Positions 32,551 to 44,200 of a stretch of DNA of 64,000 bases are shown here, piece after piece. Positions within the stretch are counted from its first letter, which is position 1. Each line of letters opens with the position of its first letter. A model generated the notes under the pieces. The model was given only the letters and a program-made list of their open reading frames with translations. It was not told the DNA's origin and did not search any database. The position numbers were made by a program, and so were the translations under genes. Source of the stretch: Zoroaster sp. YZ-2022 (Eukaryota; Echinodermata; Asteroidea; Forcipulatida; Zoroasteridae); the NCBI GenBank assembly GCA_029582265.1, contig CM055822.1, positions 8,631,700 through 8,695,699 of the forward strand, read 5' to 3'.

Positions 32551-34950
32551 GTAGTAGGGGATAGAGAGAGTACTACCGGGGATAGAGAGAGTACTCCCGT
32601 GGGATAGAGAGAGTACTACCGGGGATAGAGAGAGTACTCCCGTGGGATAGAGAGAGTACTACCGGGGATAGAGAGAGTACTACCGGGGATAGAGAGAGTA
32701 CTACCGGGGATAGAGAGAGTACTACCGGGGATAGAGAGAGTACTACAGGATAGAGAGAGTACTACCGGGGGATAGAGAGAGTACTACCGGGGGATAGAGA
32801 GAGTACTACCGGGGGATAGAGAGTACTCGTGGGATAGAGAGTACTACCGGGGATAGAGAGAGTACTCCCGTGGGATAGAGAGAGTACTACCGGGGATAGA
32901 GAGAGTACTACCGGGGATAGAGAGTACTACCGGGGATAGAGAGAGTACTACCGGGGATAGAGAGAGTACTACCGGGGATAGAGAGAGTACTACCGGGGAT
33001 AGAGAGAGTACTACCGGGGGATAGAGAGAATACTACCGGGGGATAGAGAGTACTACCGGGGATAGAGAGTACTACGGGGGATAGAGTGACTACTAGCGGG
33101 GATAGAGAGTACTACCGGGGATAGAGAGAGTACTCCCGTGGGATAGAGAGAGTACTACCGGGGATAGAGAGAGTACTACCGGGGATAGAGAGAGTACTAC
33201 CGGGGGATAGAGAGAGTATTACCGGGGATAGAGAGAGTACTACCGGGGATAGAGTACTACCGGGGATAGAGAGAGTACTACCGGGGATAGAGAGAGTACT
33301 CCCGTGGGATAGAGAGAGTACTACCGGGGATAGAGAGAGTACTACCGGGGATAGAGAGAGTACTACCGGGGGATAGAGAGAGTACTACCGGGGATAGAGT
33401 ACTACCGGGGATAGAGAGTACTACCGGGGATAGAGAGAGTACTACCGGGGATAGAGAGAGTACTACCGGGGATAGAGAGAGTACTACCGGGGATAGAGAG
33501 AGTACTACCGGGTGATAGAGAGTACTACCGGGGATAGAGAGTACTACCGGGGATAGAGAGAGTACTACCGGGGATAGAGAGTACTACCGGGGATAGAGAG
33601 AGTACTACCGGGGATAGAGAGAGTACTACCGGGGATAGAGAGAGTACTACCGGGGATAGAGAGAGTACTACCGGGGATAGAGAGAGTACTCCCGTGGGAT
33701 AGAGAGAGTACTACTGGGGATAGAGAGAGTACTACAGGGATAGAGAGTACTACCGGGGGATAGAGAGAGTACTACCGGGGATAGAGAGAGTACTACCGGG
33801 GATAGAGAGAGTACTACCGGGGATAGAGAGAGTACTACCGGGGATAGAGAGAGTACTCCCGTGGGATAGAGAGAGTACTACCGGGGATAGAGAGAGTACT
33901 ACCGGGGATAGAGAGAGTACTCCCGTGGGATAGAGAGAGTACTACCGGGGATAGAGAGTACTCCCGTGGGATAGAGAGAGTACTACCGGGGATAGAGAGA
34001 GTACTCCCGTGGGATAGAGAGAGTACTACCGGGGGATAGAGAGAGAGTACTACCGGAGGATAGAGAGAGAGTACTACCGGGGGATAGAGAGAGTACTACT
34101 CGGGGATAGAGAGTACTACCGGGGATAGAGAGTACTCCGGGGATAGAGAGAGCACTACAGGATAGAGAGTACTACCGGGGATAGAGAGTACTACTGGGGA
34201 TAGAGAGTACTGGATAGAGAGTACTACTGGGGATAGAGAGAGTACTACCGGGGATAGAGAGGAGAGAGTACTACCGGGGAGAGAGTACTACAGATAGAGA
34301 GAGTACTGTGGGATAGAGAGTACTACCGGGGATAGAGAGTACTACCGGGGATAGAGAGTACTACAGGATAGAGAGTACTACCTACTGGGGATAGAGTACT
34401 CCCGTGGGATAGAGAGAGAGAGAGTACTACCGGAGGATAGAGAGTACTACCGGGGGATAGAGAGAGTACTACTCGGGGATAGAGAGTATATGGGATAGAG
34501 AGAGTACTACTCAGGGATAGAGAGAGTACTACCGGGGGATAGAGAGAGTACCCGGTACTACCGGGGGATAGAAAGAGTACTACCGGGGGGATAGAGAGAG
34601 TACTACCGGGGATATATAGAGAGTACTACCCAGAGGCGTAGCCACGGGGGGGGGGACGTGCCCCCCCCCCCACAAATTTCCAGTGCCCCCCCAGGTGCCC
34701 CCCACGAAAAATCCTTATAGTGCCCCAAAAACAGAAAAGAAAAAGAAAAGGGAAAAAACCCATACCCCCTGTGGTGCCCACCCCCCCCGTGCCCCCCCCC
34801 CCCCACTGAAAAAGTCCTGGCTACGCCGCTGGTACTACCGGGGGATAGAGAGTACTACCGGGGGATAGAGAGAATACTACCGGGGATAGAGAGAGTACTA
34901 CCGGGGAATAGAGAGAGTACTACCGGGGGATAGAGAGAGTAGGCCCCTAC
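32551..34950. repeat. 21-bp minisatellite GATAGAGAGAGTACTACCGGG
   Basis: Around one hundred head-to-tail units with variants ACTCCCGTGG, ACTACAGG and shortened GATAGAGAGTAC. Unit boundaries drift more toward the 3-prime end (after about 34000). Interrupted once by the hAT MITE at 34631-34831. The right arm has the same satellite, but only about 0.35 kb of pure repeat. Confidence 0.95.
34631..34831. mobile_element. hAT-like MITE inside the minisatellite (left arm)
   Basis: TIRs CAGAGGCGTAGCCACG and CAGCGGCGTAGCCAGG, exact 8-bp flank GTACTACC on both sides (34623-34630, 34832-34839). The interior is C-rich with AGAAAAAGAAAAGGG. The same insertion at the same satellite position is in the right arm, so it predates the duplication. 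Confidence 0.9.
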
Positions 34951-36483
34951 TACCCTCAAGTTTCATGGATTCTATGACATTAGAGCATGACATTATTTTA
35001 CTTTCAATTCTGTAGAAAACGTCATCTTATTAATTTCTGGTTTTGTCTGTAATGATTAATAAAATGACTACAAAAAAATAGAATACACCCATCACAACTT
35101 CTAAGTTCCCCCTAATATTTTAAAGAATATCTCAACAAGTATTGCATAAATTAAAACAATTCAAAAAGCTCGTAATGAAATGGTTGAAATTCAATCATGC
35201 ATGCACAATTGACAGTGATTTGAATGAAAATTCAGCTGAAAAAAAAGTTGCAGTACAAAGCATTGCTTCAATGGCATGTTACACATATTTTTTATAACAT
35301 TTGTTTATAATTGTATAACATTTGTATCTTGACTACAAAATAAATGTCATTTACAAAAGTATTTTACATCTTTTAAGCTTTTAATATCATGTCTTATTTT
35401 TTGTTTATTATATGTACAAATACCATACATAGGTTGCATTGTTTTGCTTTTTGAAATTTAAATCCATGTAAAAATATTAAATTTGGTTGAGCATAGGCAA
35501 TTTGACTGAACTGTCACATAAACATGTTCAAAACTATCACAAAGCATGAAACAATTATTCACTACAGTTTTCTCAAAAACGTGAGCACCTATTGTGATGA
35601 AATTTCCACTGGTTAGATTTATGATTTGTTCCTTGAAAACCACAGGATTGGAATACAATTTACCTGTTCCCAAACCAATGATTTACGTTCCCATTAAAAA
35701 GGGGGATGATAAACAAAAACAAAACGAACTCAATGAATTATTATCTAAATGCATACTTGCTTATAAGATGGTAATGGTATAAAACATTCTCAGAATTTAC
35801 TCTATTTGACATATTTTCTGGTAACAATACAATTTAATTTATTTAAAATCCAGGCAAAATATTTAGATACTAAATAAAAAGGAGCTGAAACTTTCACAGG
35901 TTTTGTTTACTTCTTAACCACTACCAAAAAAAAAAAAAAAAAAAAAATAAGAGATTATCTCAATGGTGTTATATTTTAGTGTTAGAGTACTTAGTAAATG
36001 TACACTGAACTTTTGAGCCAATTATTGTTTTTTAATCGATGCATGGTGTTTGTATGTTAAACATGAAATACAAAAAGAGCTTTCGTCATTATGTCAACTT
36101 TAAATGAAATAAATCATGATTATTACATTTTAAACCAACTACATGTAGTCCACATGTTGATTTCTAGTACATTATTACATGTATGTGTTTTGTTAGTAAA
36201 AGCACACATGTAAACTGATAGGGATACAAACAGTATATGACACCACTGTAACTATACCCTCAAGCTATAAACAAAATATCATGGGATCCACAAAATTCAG
36301 TGTACTGGGCCTTTTGTGAACTACATGTACATGTATAATGTCAATTGTATGTAAAAAAAAATTGGGAAACAAATTAAATGGTTGTAACTGAATGTTTGCC
36401 ATACCAAGGACTGTTGCAGTGGTGTTTTATTGTACAAGAATAATTGTCACAAATTTAATACTATTGAACACTTCTATGCCATG
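34951..36483. other. Arm sequence without genes
   Basis: AT-rich, with a poly-A tract near 35925-35947 and several ACATGTACATGTA words. It matches 52560-54107 inverted. No protein or RNA motif seen. Confidence 0.5.
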
Positions 36484-37010
36484 ATAGTTAATAATGACAC
36501 CCACACTTTGGGTGCCATCCCGGCCTGCCCTCCCACATTAGGTCATCAAATTCTGTTGGGTGACCTACCAATATCACAGTATGGAGACCACACAATTGTA
36601 GCAAACAAAACTCAAACCCGTCTTCTTGTGCAAAGCTGTCGATAACTTTTCTTTGTACATGCACTTCTGTGTTGTATGATACATATCAAAGAATGAGTGT
36701 GACTCCTTTGAAAGAAGACGTCAAAATAAAGAGCGCAGTTCACTGACATACTTGATGTATGACCGTAGTATCTCCTGGGCAATCCATTTAAAGACACCTT
36801 CAAAGTTTTTTTTTATAGTCGCCTTGTACAACATACTTGATGTTAGAGCGTTCGACCCAAAGTTCCTCAGGCCCAAGCTTTCAGCAATCGTCCTCCAGTG
36901 ACTTACGGGTAACGCAACAACGCATGTACTTGCTTTCAAAGTGGAATGCAATTCCCCAAGCTGTCCATAACACCTCTAGAATATGAAGCTCTCACTTGAT
37001 GAATGGCCTC
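36484..37010 (-). pseudogene. Unrecognised decayed coding segment (left arm)
   Basis: On the minus strand, 76 codons ending at 36721 read LKASTCVVALPVSHWR, IAESLGLRNFGSNALTS, FEGVFKWIAQEILRSYIK and VSELRSLF. After the stop the same frame continues (KWMYKEKLSTALHKKTGG, WEGRPGWHPKC). The composition is protein-like, but I do not recognise the family. In the right arm two length changes in this block are in frame (minus 6 nt, plus 3 nt) while a third breaks it. It could be a remnant of a transposon protein or a captured exon. Confidence 0.35.
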
Positions 37011-37600
37011 TGTTAATTTTGACAAAAGATGAAATATTATCATGACAATAAAATTAAATTAATGGAGAATATCCAACAAAAACGAGGTGAGAAAGAACTG
37101 TGGGTAGGGCCAGGGCAGCTAAATACATGATTTTTTTAATTATCAAAGTGAAGTAAGTGAAGTGAAGAACCATTCAAACACTTTTTCTGACTGCATAACA
37201 AACAAACAACAAACGAACATAAAACAAACAAAACATCATATCATAAGGATTAACACTATGTGTCTATAATGAATGGTTAAATTCTGATTCACTGGCATAT
37301 TCTTGGAATTAATTAGCTGAAGCTGATGAGAAGTTGATATTGATAAGGGGCTAGTATATTATTATCAATGGATTCATCCATGCAAATAGGGCATAAAATA
37401 TGGGTGGAAGAAGCAGTGGGAAGGATAGGAACAAAGCTTTTGAATTTAAGCTATTGGCAGGTCAGTCATAAAATGTCATATTTGGTATTCACAAAGTAAA
37501 CTTAGCAATAAAAACCGTCACAGAATATTTCTTTCAAAATAGGCCGACAATGAACAATGAGAACCTGTAGATATTAAATGTCAGCAGAGGGTATTGGGCC

Positions 37601-38010
37601 TGGGTAGAATGTCGTATATACGACCGCCATTTTTTCTCATTCAATATAACCAATAATGTAATCGTACCTACCCAGCAAGGTGGAGAACATATGCATGATG
37701 ATGGACATATACTTCAAATTATTCCAAGACATTTATTTCATGAAAAATAGGGCATTTTTGGTATACGATGACTTTCTCAGTCATGTCAGTCTGATCTTGT
37801 CAACTCCCCCGTTAGTGACCAACACAGTCATTGTACATGTGCAGTAGCAATTATAATAGGATCCTTCTATTTTCTGAAGGAGAGGATTTTTTTAGAAGGG
37901 TAAAAGTTTTCGCATTCTGTACGCCGAAAAATCAATAGAATAATTTGGTTGCAAACAAAAATCCAAAAAACCCTTAAAAAGTGGCGGTCGGATACGACAT
38001 TCTTTCTGGG
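37601..38010. repeat. Inverted repeat spanning the inner breakpoint of the left arm
   Basis: CCTGGGTAGAATGTCGTATA...CGCCAT at 37601-37630 is mirrored at 37981-38010 (GTGGCGGTCGGATACGACAT...). The large inverted arm stops matching at about 37658, between the two halves. The right arm has one half only, at 50702-50731. Confidence 0.65.
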
Positions 38011-38174
38011 TACTTTGTCATCGTCTTTTTAGCTATGACCTATAGGCCCCAGTCATTTTTCACAAAATATAATTTAATATTTTAAAAACGGTACCTACCA
38101 ATTCCATTTCGATACGCAATGACTTCCGTCGACAAACAATCCACAGTCAAATTATCTCTTTCCACTAACTGCAG

Positions 38175-38834
38175 TAATACCTAAGTCACAATTAAAGCGG
38201 AGCCCGGGCGGCGTGTGCGATTTCTAGGCATCGACCGGCGTGTAGAGGTCGGCGAAAGATCGCGCGATAGGGCGGTCACAGTCACAATTAAAAGTGCCCC
38301 GCACGCTGCCATGACGGGGCCAGGCGGGTCGCCGGCCTGCGATCGGCCGACTTTACTGGAAATGGGGTCGAATTCTTGGCCCGTTTATCGGCCGGTGTCC
38401 GGCAGGCACTCGTCCGATGTTCTGCCTATGTCCCTGCGATACCCCTGCGGTATCCGGCCGGGCGCCGCCAAGTCGGCCGGACGCCGGGCGGGTCCCGGCC
38501 GGCGTCTGAGCGGCGTCTGGGCGGCGCCCGGCCGGCGCATGGCCGATATATGGATTGTCTGGGTTGTCCAAAATTTGGCCCGGCGCCCGCCCGATGTGTG
38601 CGATGCCCTGCCGGACATCGGCCAGGCATCGGCCGATTTATTGGCGATCAGTTTGCGATGCGAAACGCCGCACCAGGTTTTAAGTCCGAGTTAAAAGTAA
38701 CTCGATGCCCGCCCGATGAACAAAAATGACCCGGCAGCCGCAAGGAGTCCCGTGGGGCCCCGGCCGAAAATGCCTAGAAATCCGTCGCAAACTACTCGCA
38801 AACCCATCACAAGCTAATTGTGACTGGGGTATTA
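38175..38834. mobile_element. GC-rich island: third phased CpG-word element
   Basis: Ends TAATACCTAAGTCACAATTA and TAATACCCCAGTCACAATTA form TIRs (18 of 20). The interior is strikingly GC-rich compared with its AT-rich surroundings and consists of GGCCGGCG / GCGTCTGGGC-like words spaced 10-11 nt apart. Open frames exist in every reading frame because stops are rare at this composition; their Arg/Pro/Gly/Ala-rich products are not genes. No target duplication resolved. Confidence 0.7.
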
Positions 38835-39069
38835 GGTAAGCTCCCGAACCCGGTGGTTAAATTGATAAATAAATCATTACCCTGTGCGAATTGCCAAAGA
38901 GTAGGAACTTGTTGACTTTTCAGCTTTCACTGTAACTATACCCTCAAGCTATAAAAAAATATCATGGGATCCACAAAATTTTGGGCACAGCACAGAAAAG
39001 CGCACTTTTTATGTAATTACAAACTTCCAAGGAGGGTTCGAGAAAATAGTGTAGTGAAAATACACATGG

Positions 39070-39202
39070 AGTGTCGTGGCCGAGCGGTCTAGCGCACCGA
39101 ACTGAAGTTCTGGTGTTGCCAGCAGCAGGGTGTGGGTTCGAGTCCCGGTCGTGACACTTGTGTCCTTGAGCAAGGTACTTAACCATAATTGCTTCGTCCT
39201 TC
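39070..39202 (+). mobile_element. SINE, 5-prime half, cut by the assembly gap
   Basis: GTCGTGGCCGAGCGG, AACTGAAGTTCTGGTG, GGTTCGAGTCCCGG and TTGTGTCCTTGAGCAAGG are the head of the tRNA-Leu SINE family. The body is lost in the N run. Confidence 0.85.
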
Positions 39203-39702
39203 NNNNNNNNNNNNNNNNNNNNNNNNNNNNNNNNNNNNNNNNNNNNNNNNNNNNNNNNNNNNNNNNNNNNNNNNNNNNNNNNNNNNNNNNNNNNNNNNNN
39301 NNNNNNNNNNNNNNNNNNNNNNNNNNNNNNNNNNNNNNNNNNNNNNNNNNNNNNNNNNNNNNNNNNNNNNNNNNNNNNNNNNNNNNNNNNNNNNNNNNNN
39401 NNNNNNNNNNNNNNNNNNNNNNNNNNNNNNNNNNNNNNNNNNNNNNNNNNNNNNNNNNNNNNNNNNNNNNNNNNNNNNNNNNNNNNNNNNNNNNNNNNNN
39501 NNNNNNNNNNNNNNNNNNNNNNNNNNNNNNNNNNNNNNNNNNNNNNNNNNNNNNNNNNNNNNNNNNNNNNNNNNNNNNNNNNNNNNNNNNNNNNNNNNNN
39601 NNNNNNNNNNNNNNNNNNNNNNNNNNNNNNNNNNNNNNNNNNNNNNNNNNNNNNNNNNNNNNNNNNNNNNNNNNNNNNNNNNNNNNNNNNNNNNNNNNNN
39701 NN
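39203..39702. other. Assembly gap of exactly 500 N
   Basis: A run of 500 N between a SINE and a minisatellite. The round number suggests a placeholder, so the true distance is unknown. Open frames reported across it are meaningless. Confidence 0.99.
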
Positions 39703-40648
39703 AATACTACTATAGGCAGGTAGTAGTACTCATACTCATACAATTTTCTGTACTCATACTCCTACTCATGAAAAGTACTCAACTACAACTATAGAGTTGG
39801 AGTATGAGTACTCGTACTCGAGTAGATTTATATGTACTCATACTCATACTCATGAAAAGTACTCAACTACAACTATAGAGTTGAAGTATGAGTACTCGTA
39901 CTCGAGTAGATTTATATGTACTCATACTCATGAAAAGTACTCAACTACAACTATAGAGTTGGAGTATGAGTACTCGAGTACATTTTTATGTACTCATACT
40001 CATGAAAAGTACTCAACTACAACTATAGAGTTGGAGTATGAGTACTCAAGTACATTTTTCTGTACAAATACTCATGAAAAAGTACTCAACTGCAACTATA
40101 GAGTTGGAGTATGAGTACTCGAGTACATTTTTCTGTACTCATACTCATGAAAAAGTACTTGACTACAACTATACAGTTCAAGTATGAGTACTCATACTCG
40201 TACTCAAGTACATTTTTCTGTACTTGTACTCATACTCATGAAAAAGTACTCAACTACAACTATAGAGTTGAAGTATGAGTACTCGTACTCGAGTACATTT
40301 TTCTGTACTCATACTCATGAAAAAGTACTCGACTACAACTATAGAGTTGAAGTATGAGTACTCGTACTCGAGTACATTTTTCTGTACTCATACTCATGAA
40401 AAAGTACTCGACTACAACTATAGAGTTGAAGTATGAGTACTCGTACTCGAGTACATTTTTCTGTACTCATACTCATGAAAAAGTACTCCACTATAACTAT
40501 ACAGTTCAAGTAATAGTACTCATACTCATACTCAAGTACATTTTTTGTACTTGTACTCATACTCATGAAAATGTACTCAACTACAACTACAGAGTTGGAG
40601 TATGAGTACTCGTACTCGAGTACATTTTTCTGTACTCATACTCCATAG
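39703..40648. repeat. Minisatellite of about 80 bp with self-complementary units
   Basis: About 11 units of GTATGAGTACTCGTACTCGA, GTACATTTTTCTGTACTCAT, GAAAAAGTACTCAACTAC and ACTATAGAGTTG. Each unit holds complementary words (GAGTATGAGTAC and GTACTCATACTC), so one strand can fold into a hairpin per unit. It probably continues into the gap. Confidence 0.9.
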
Positions 40649-40730
40649 AACTATAGGGATTGGTAACCTCCAATAATTTATTATAGAAATGTTTAGTTGT
40701 TTGACTTTCCAATACATAAACTCCTAATGG

Positions 40731-41088
40731 GGTGTCGTGGCCGAGCGGTCTAGCTTACCGGATTCAAGTTCTGGTGTTAGCAACATAATGTGGTTTCGAA
40801 TCACGGCCGTGACACTTGTGTCCTTGAGCAAGACACTTAATCATAATTGCTTCTCTCCACCCAGGGGTTAAATGGGTACCTGTGAAGGCAGAGTTGGTTT
40901 GCTCTATGCGCTAGAAATGGCAGTACTGAGCTGTATACTCCCCAGGGAGCTGAGATGGTTTCAGGAATGATTTATGAGCCTTATGAGCCTTATGAGCAGG
41001 GATAATAATATAATGCGCCTTGAGCACCACTTAGTTGGTGGATACGTGCGCTATATAAATCCACACATTATTATTATTATTATTATTA
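40731..41088 (+). mobile_element. tRNA-Leu-derived SINE, full length
   Basis: Head GTCGTGGCCGAGCGG with GATTCAAGTTCTGG and B-box-like TTTCGAATC, body with TGAGCTGTATACTCCCC and GCGCCTTGAGCACC, and tail TATATAAATCCACAC(ATT)n. Sits just downstream of the last KIF15 exon seen. No clean target duplication. Confidence 0.9.
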
Positions 41089-41129
41089 ATGTTTGCCCAG
41101 TTATTACACACAGTGATCAAGTCACATAC

Positions 41130-41216
41130 CTTGTCTTCAGCTGCTCTCTTATTTAGAGTTGAAATCATCGCTGATGCCCGATCCAAATCATCTTTTGTCT
41201 TTATAAGTTGGGCATC
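41130..41216 (-). CDS. KIF15: KIF15 exon i, last exon seen
   Basis: 87 nt, phase 0. Acceptor TACACAAAG, donor GTATGTGAC, so at least one more exon must follow. DAQLIKTKDDLDRASAMIST then LNKRAAEDK. The next exon is not found between 41130 and the N gap, nor in the left arm. Confidence 0.82.
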
Positions 41217-44200
41217 CTTTGTGTATTAACAAACAAATAAAAAAAAATTAAATAACAATGCAAGATTTCTACATTAATGTTGTTGAAATGCAATAAACAC
41301 ACATTACACACATCTGTCTATACAAATGCAAACACATTATTGACAACACAAACCCATAATGAAAGCACAGAAACTAAAATCAGACTAATCACCAACAAAT
41401 CAGACAATAACCGCAGACAATAACCGCAGACAAAAACCAGACAGACCACAGCCCAACTACAGACAAAAGCCACAGACAAAAACAGCCACAGACAAAAAAC
41501 CAGACAAAAACAGACAGACCACAGCCCAACCACAGACAAAAGCCACAGACAAAAAAAAAAAAAAATCAGACCAAAAAAATAAAATAAAATATAAAAAAAT
41601 CAGAAAAAAAAAATAAATAAATAAAAAAAAAAAAAAATCAGACAAAAAAAAATCACAGACAAAAACCACAGACAAAAATCATAGACAACTCTTCAGAATT
41701 GTTCATTTTTGTTTGTACAACTCACCTTTTCCCTACACAGAACCTGCATTTTGTTGTTCTCATTCTGTAGTCGTTCAGTTAGTTCCAAGGTTTCTAACAG
41801 TTCTCGCTTAGTATCGGAACCTTCCCGTAGGTCTGCCATCAATTTGGAGTTCTTCTGAAATTCTGCATCGAGTTTCTCCATCAATGACTAAAAGTTAAAA
41901 AGAAAAACACTTAAATAAATAGTGAAGTTATAACAATTTCATTGAGACTTAGGGAGGAGGGCCAAAGTCGTGGTACAGCTAACCTCATTCTGAGTCCGAG
42001 TCTCAAGTGTTCAGTCTGAGTCCTAAATGTCTGGATTCAATAACAGGCTGCCCATTTAGGAGTCTTCTCTATCTTTCGATTAACGTGCTCTCCTAACGAA
42101 GATTAGAGCATACTAATCGAAACGTAGAAAAGAACCACATTGTCACTTTATAGCGATAGTTGAGAAACAAATTACTCGATATTGGTTCTCCCCTGAACCA
42201 TAATCTCACTTAGCGACAGTCGAGATACTAGTTGCCCGATATTGGTTCTCCCCTGGACCATTATCTCACTTAGCAACAGTTGAGATACGAGTCGAGTGAT
42301 AAGGTCCTTTTCAAAACTTAGCGATAGTTGAGATAAACACATTGTGTTCCCACAAACCGAAACAATATCAATACTCCACCATGCAAAGCCTTAAATCTTA
42401 TACCTGTATCTCCTCTTCCATCTGTTGATGTCTCTCTCTCTCCTCTTTGAAGACTGCCTCCAGTTCCTCTTGCCGTTGCTCCTTGAAGTCAACCTCTGCC
42501 TGCATGGTGCCGCAAGCATCTTGAAGCTCAAGCTTCTCCTCGGTGATCTTCTCAATTTCTCTCCCTTGGGTTGAAAGATTCATCTCAATGCCGAGGAGCT
42601 ACAGTGAGGAAAAAGAATACAAAAAGGAAACATTACAGAAGAGGGTTTTCACTTGACGTCACACAGGGCAAAACCGGCAAACAGAGGGTTTTCACTTGAC
42701 GTCACACAGGGCAAAACCGGCAAACAGAGGGTTTTCACTTGACGTCACACAAAATTGGCCATCTTTACAGGCAGTAACTTCACATTTTTGAACAAATACC
42801 TATACGTTATGTGTTATCACTGCGTGCAGCATGCTGGCTATTCAACGAATTCTGTGCATCATCGTAGAAAAATAAATTAAGCTCAACACACCTCAAAGCC
42901 AAATCCAAAATGCTCGTAAAGATGGCGTCTATTGGGAATAATCTATTCATATTCAACACAAATGAACATCCTCTGTGCATTGGCCAATCAATTACCAATA
43001 TTCCAATTACACTTTGGATTAGACAGAATATAAATTTGATGTCATCAAAAATAAATTCATGCGGTCAAACATAAAAATTATGCAATATACCCAGGTAACT
43101 GGGTTATATACATACCCAGATATATATATATACCCGGGTATACCCAATACCTTATTTAATTTTTTATTTATTTGCCGTTTTATTTTATCAGGATAGCCTC
43201 CTCAGTTAGAACTGCTTTCCTTGAGGACCCTGTATTAAAACAATATTAAAAGTTTATAAACCAATCTACAATCAAATAAAAGCAAACATACAAAAAAAAA
43301 ACAGTAAATAGAAATATTGGTAGAAAGAGAGGATAACATTTAAAACATCAGATTCTGAACACCTCAAATATAAAACAGGAAATGTTAGAAAGTGTAAAAC
43401 TTATCTAGGTTTAAAATGAAAAACCGCAATTGAATAAGGATATCATATTTAAAACATTGGTAATTAAGGTAAACAAGCATAAAACGTCATGAAGACATTA
43501 CAAAGAAAGCGATGCACAAAAAACAAGCACAGTAAAATACAAATAAAGGCATTAACAATATACACAATGAAGGATGTGGGTAATGGAGCAAAATAAACAG
43601 CAGCATTAGAAAATTAATGTCAAAAGCATTTTAAAATTTAAAAGTATTAAAGCAGGATTAAAACAAATCAAAAGTAGAAAGGATGGTATAAATTCAAGAA
43701 ATGTGGTATAAACTCGAGTGATAAAAGTTAAAATTACAAATACACTAGCTGAACAATAAGTATAACATTAATTACAGGAAAAATTCTCAATTTCACATGG
43801 TGTCACCGCAATTAGTCTTACTTATCCTCTTCACCTTGTGGAGTGCCATGGTCGAGCGGTTTAGTGCATCGGATTTGTGTTCTGATGGCTGAGTCGTCAG
43901 AATGTGGGTTCGAATCCCAACCGCGACCATGGTGCTTGTGTCCTTGAGCAAGACACTTTACCATAATTGCTTCTCTCCACCCAGGGGTTAAACGGGTACC
44001 TGTGAGGGCAGAGTTGGTTGATTAGCCCTATATGCGCTGTAATGGCAGCAATTGAGCTGTATACTCCCCAGGGAGCTGAGATGGTTTCAGGAATGATTTA
44101 TGAGCCTTATGAGCCTTATGAGCTGGGGTAATAATACAATGCGCCTTGAGCACCACTCAGTTGGTGGATACGTGCGCTATATAAGTCCACATATTATTAT

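Larger units (their letters stand above)
20165..37658. repeat. Left arm of a giant imperfect inverted duplication
   Basis: Read backwards, this segment is colinear with 50675-63315. Anchors (left/right): GCAAGTGGCACAAGGCACTG 20260/63190; the RTE fragment 23559-23950/60938-61338; 27833/59536; 28778/58867; the tRNA-like element 31011/56575; the satellite 32551-34950/54108-55040; the hAT MITE 34631/54407; and the inner end 37658/50675. The arm is longer than its partner because of an hAT insertion, a 482-bp MITE, an additional unit (about 24.6-27.0 kb), about 600 bp at 22.0-22.6 kb and a longer satellite. Differences look like a few percent by eye. Confidence 0.92.

Noticed and set aside
32551..34950. 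Possible CRISPR array
   Set aside because: Unit is about 21 bp, contiguous and without unique spacers, in a eukaryotic context; it is a minisatellite. The same applies to 4351-4748, 6432-7534 and 39703-40648.
38215..38729. Overlapping Arg/Pro/Gly-rich open frames on both strands, up to 159 codons
   Set aside because: They exist in nearly all frames because the GC-rich phased repeat lacks stop codons; no domain, and the words repeat at 10-11 nt, not at codon steps.
39009..39794. Open frames of about 200-244 codons consisting mostly of X
   Set aside because: They are translations of the 500-N gap.
40731..40815. Functional tRNA-Leu gene
   Set aside because: A and B boxes and the CAA-like anticodon word are present, but the cloverleaf is imperfect, a SINE body follows, and the family is multicopy.
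41318..41675. Phe/Leu/Val-rich minus-strand frames that look like membrane protein
   Set aside because: Low-complexity translation of the CAGACAAAAA minisatellite inside a KIF15 intron.
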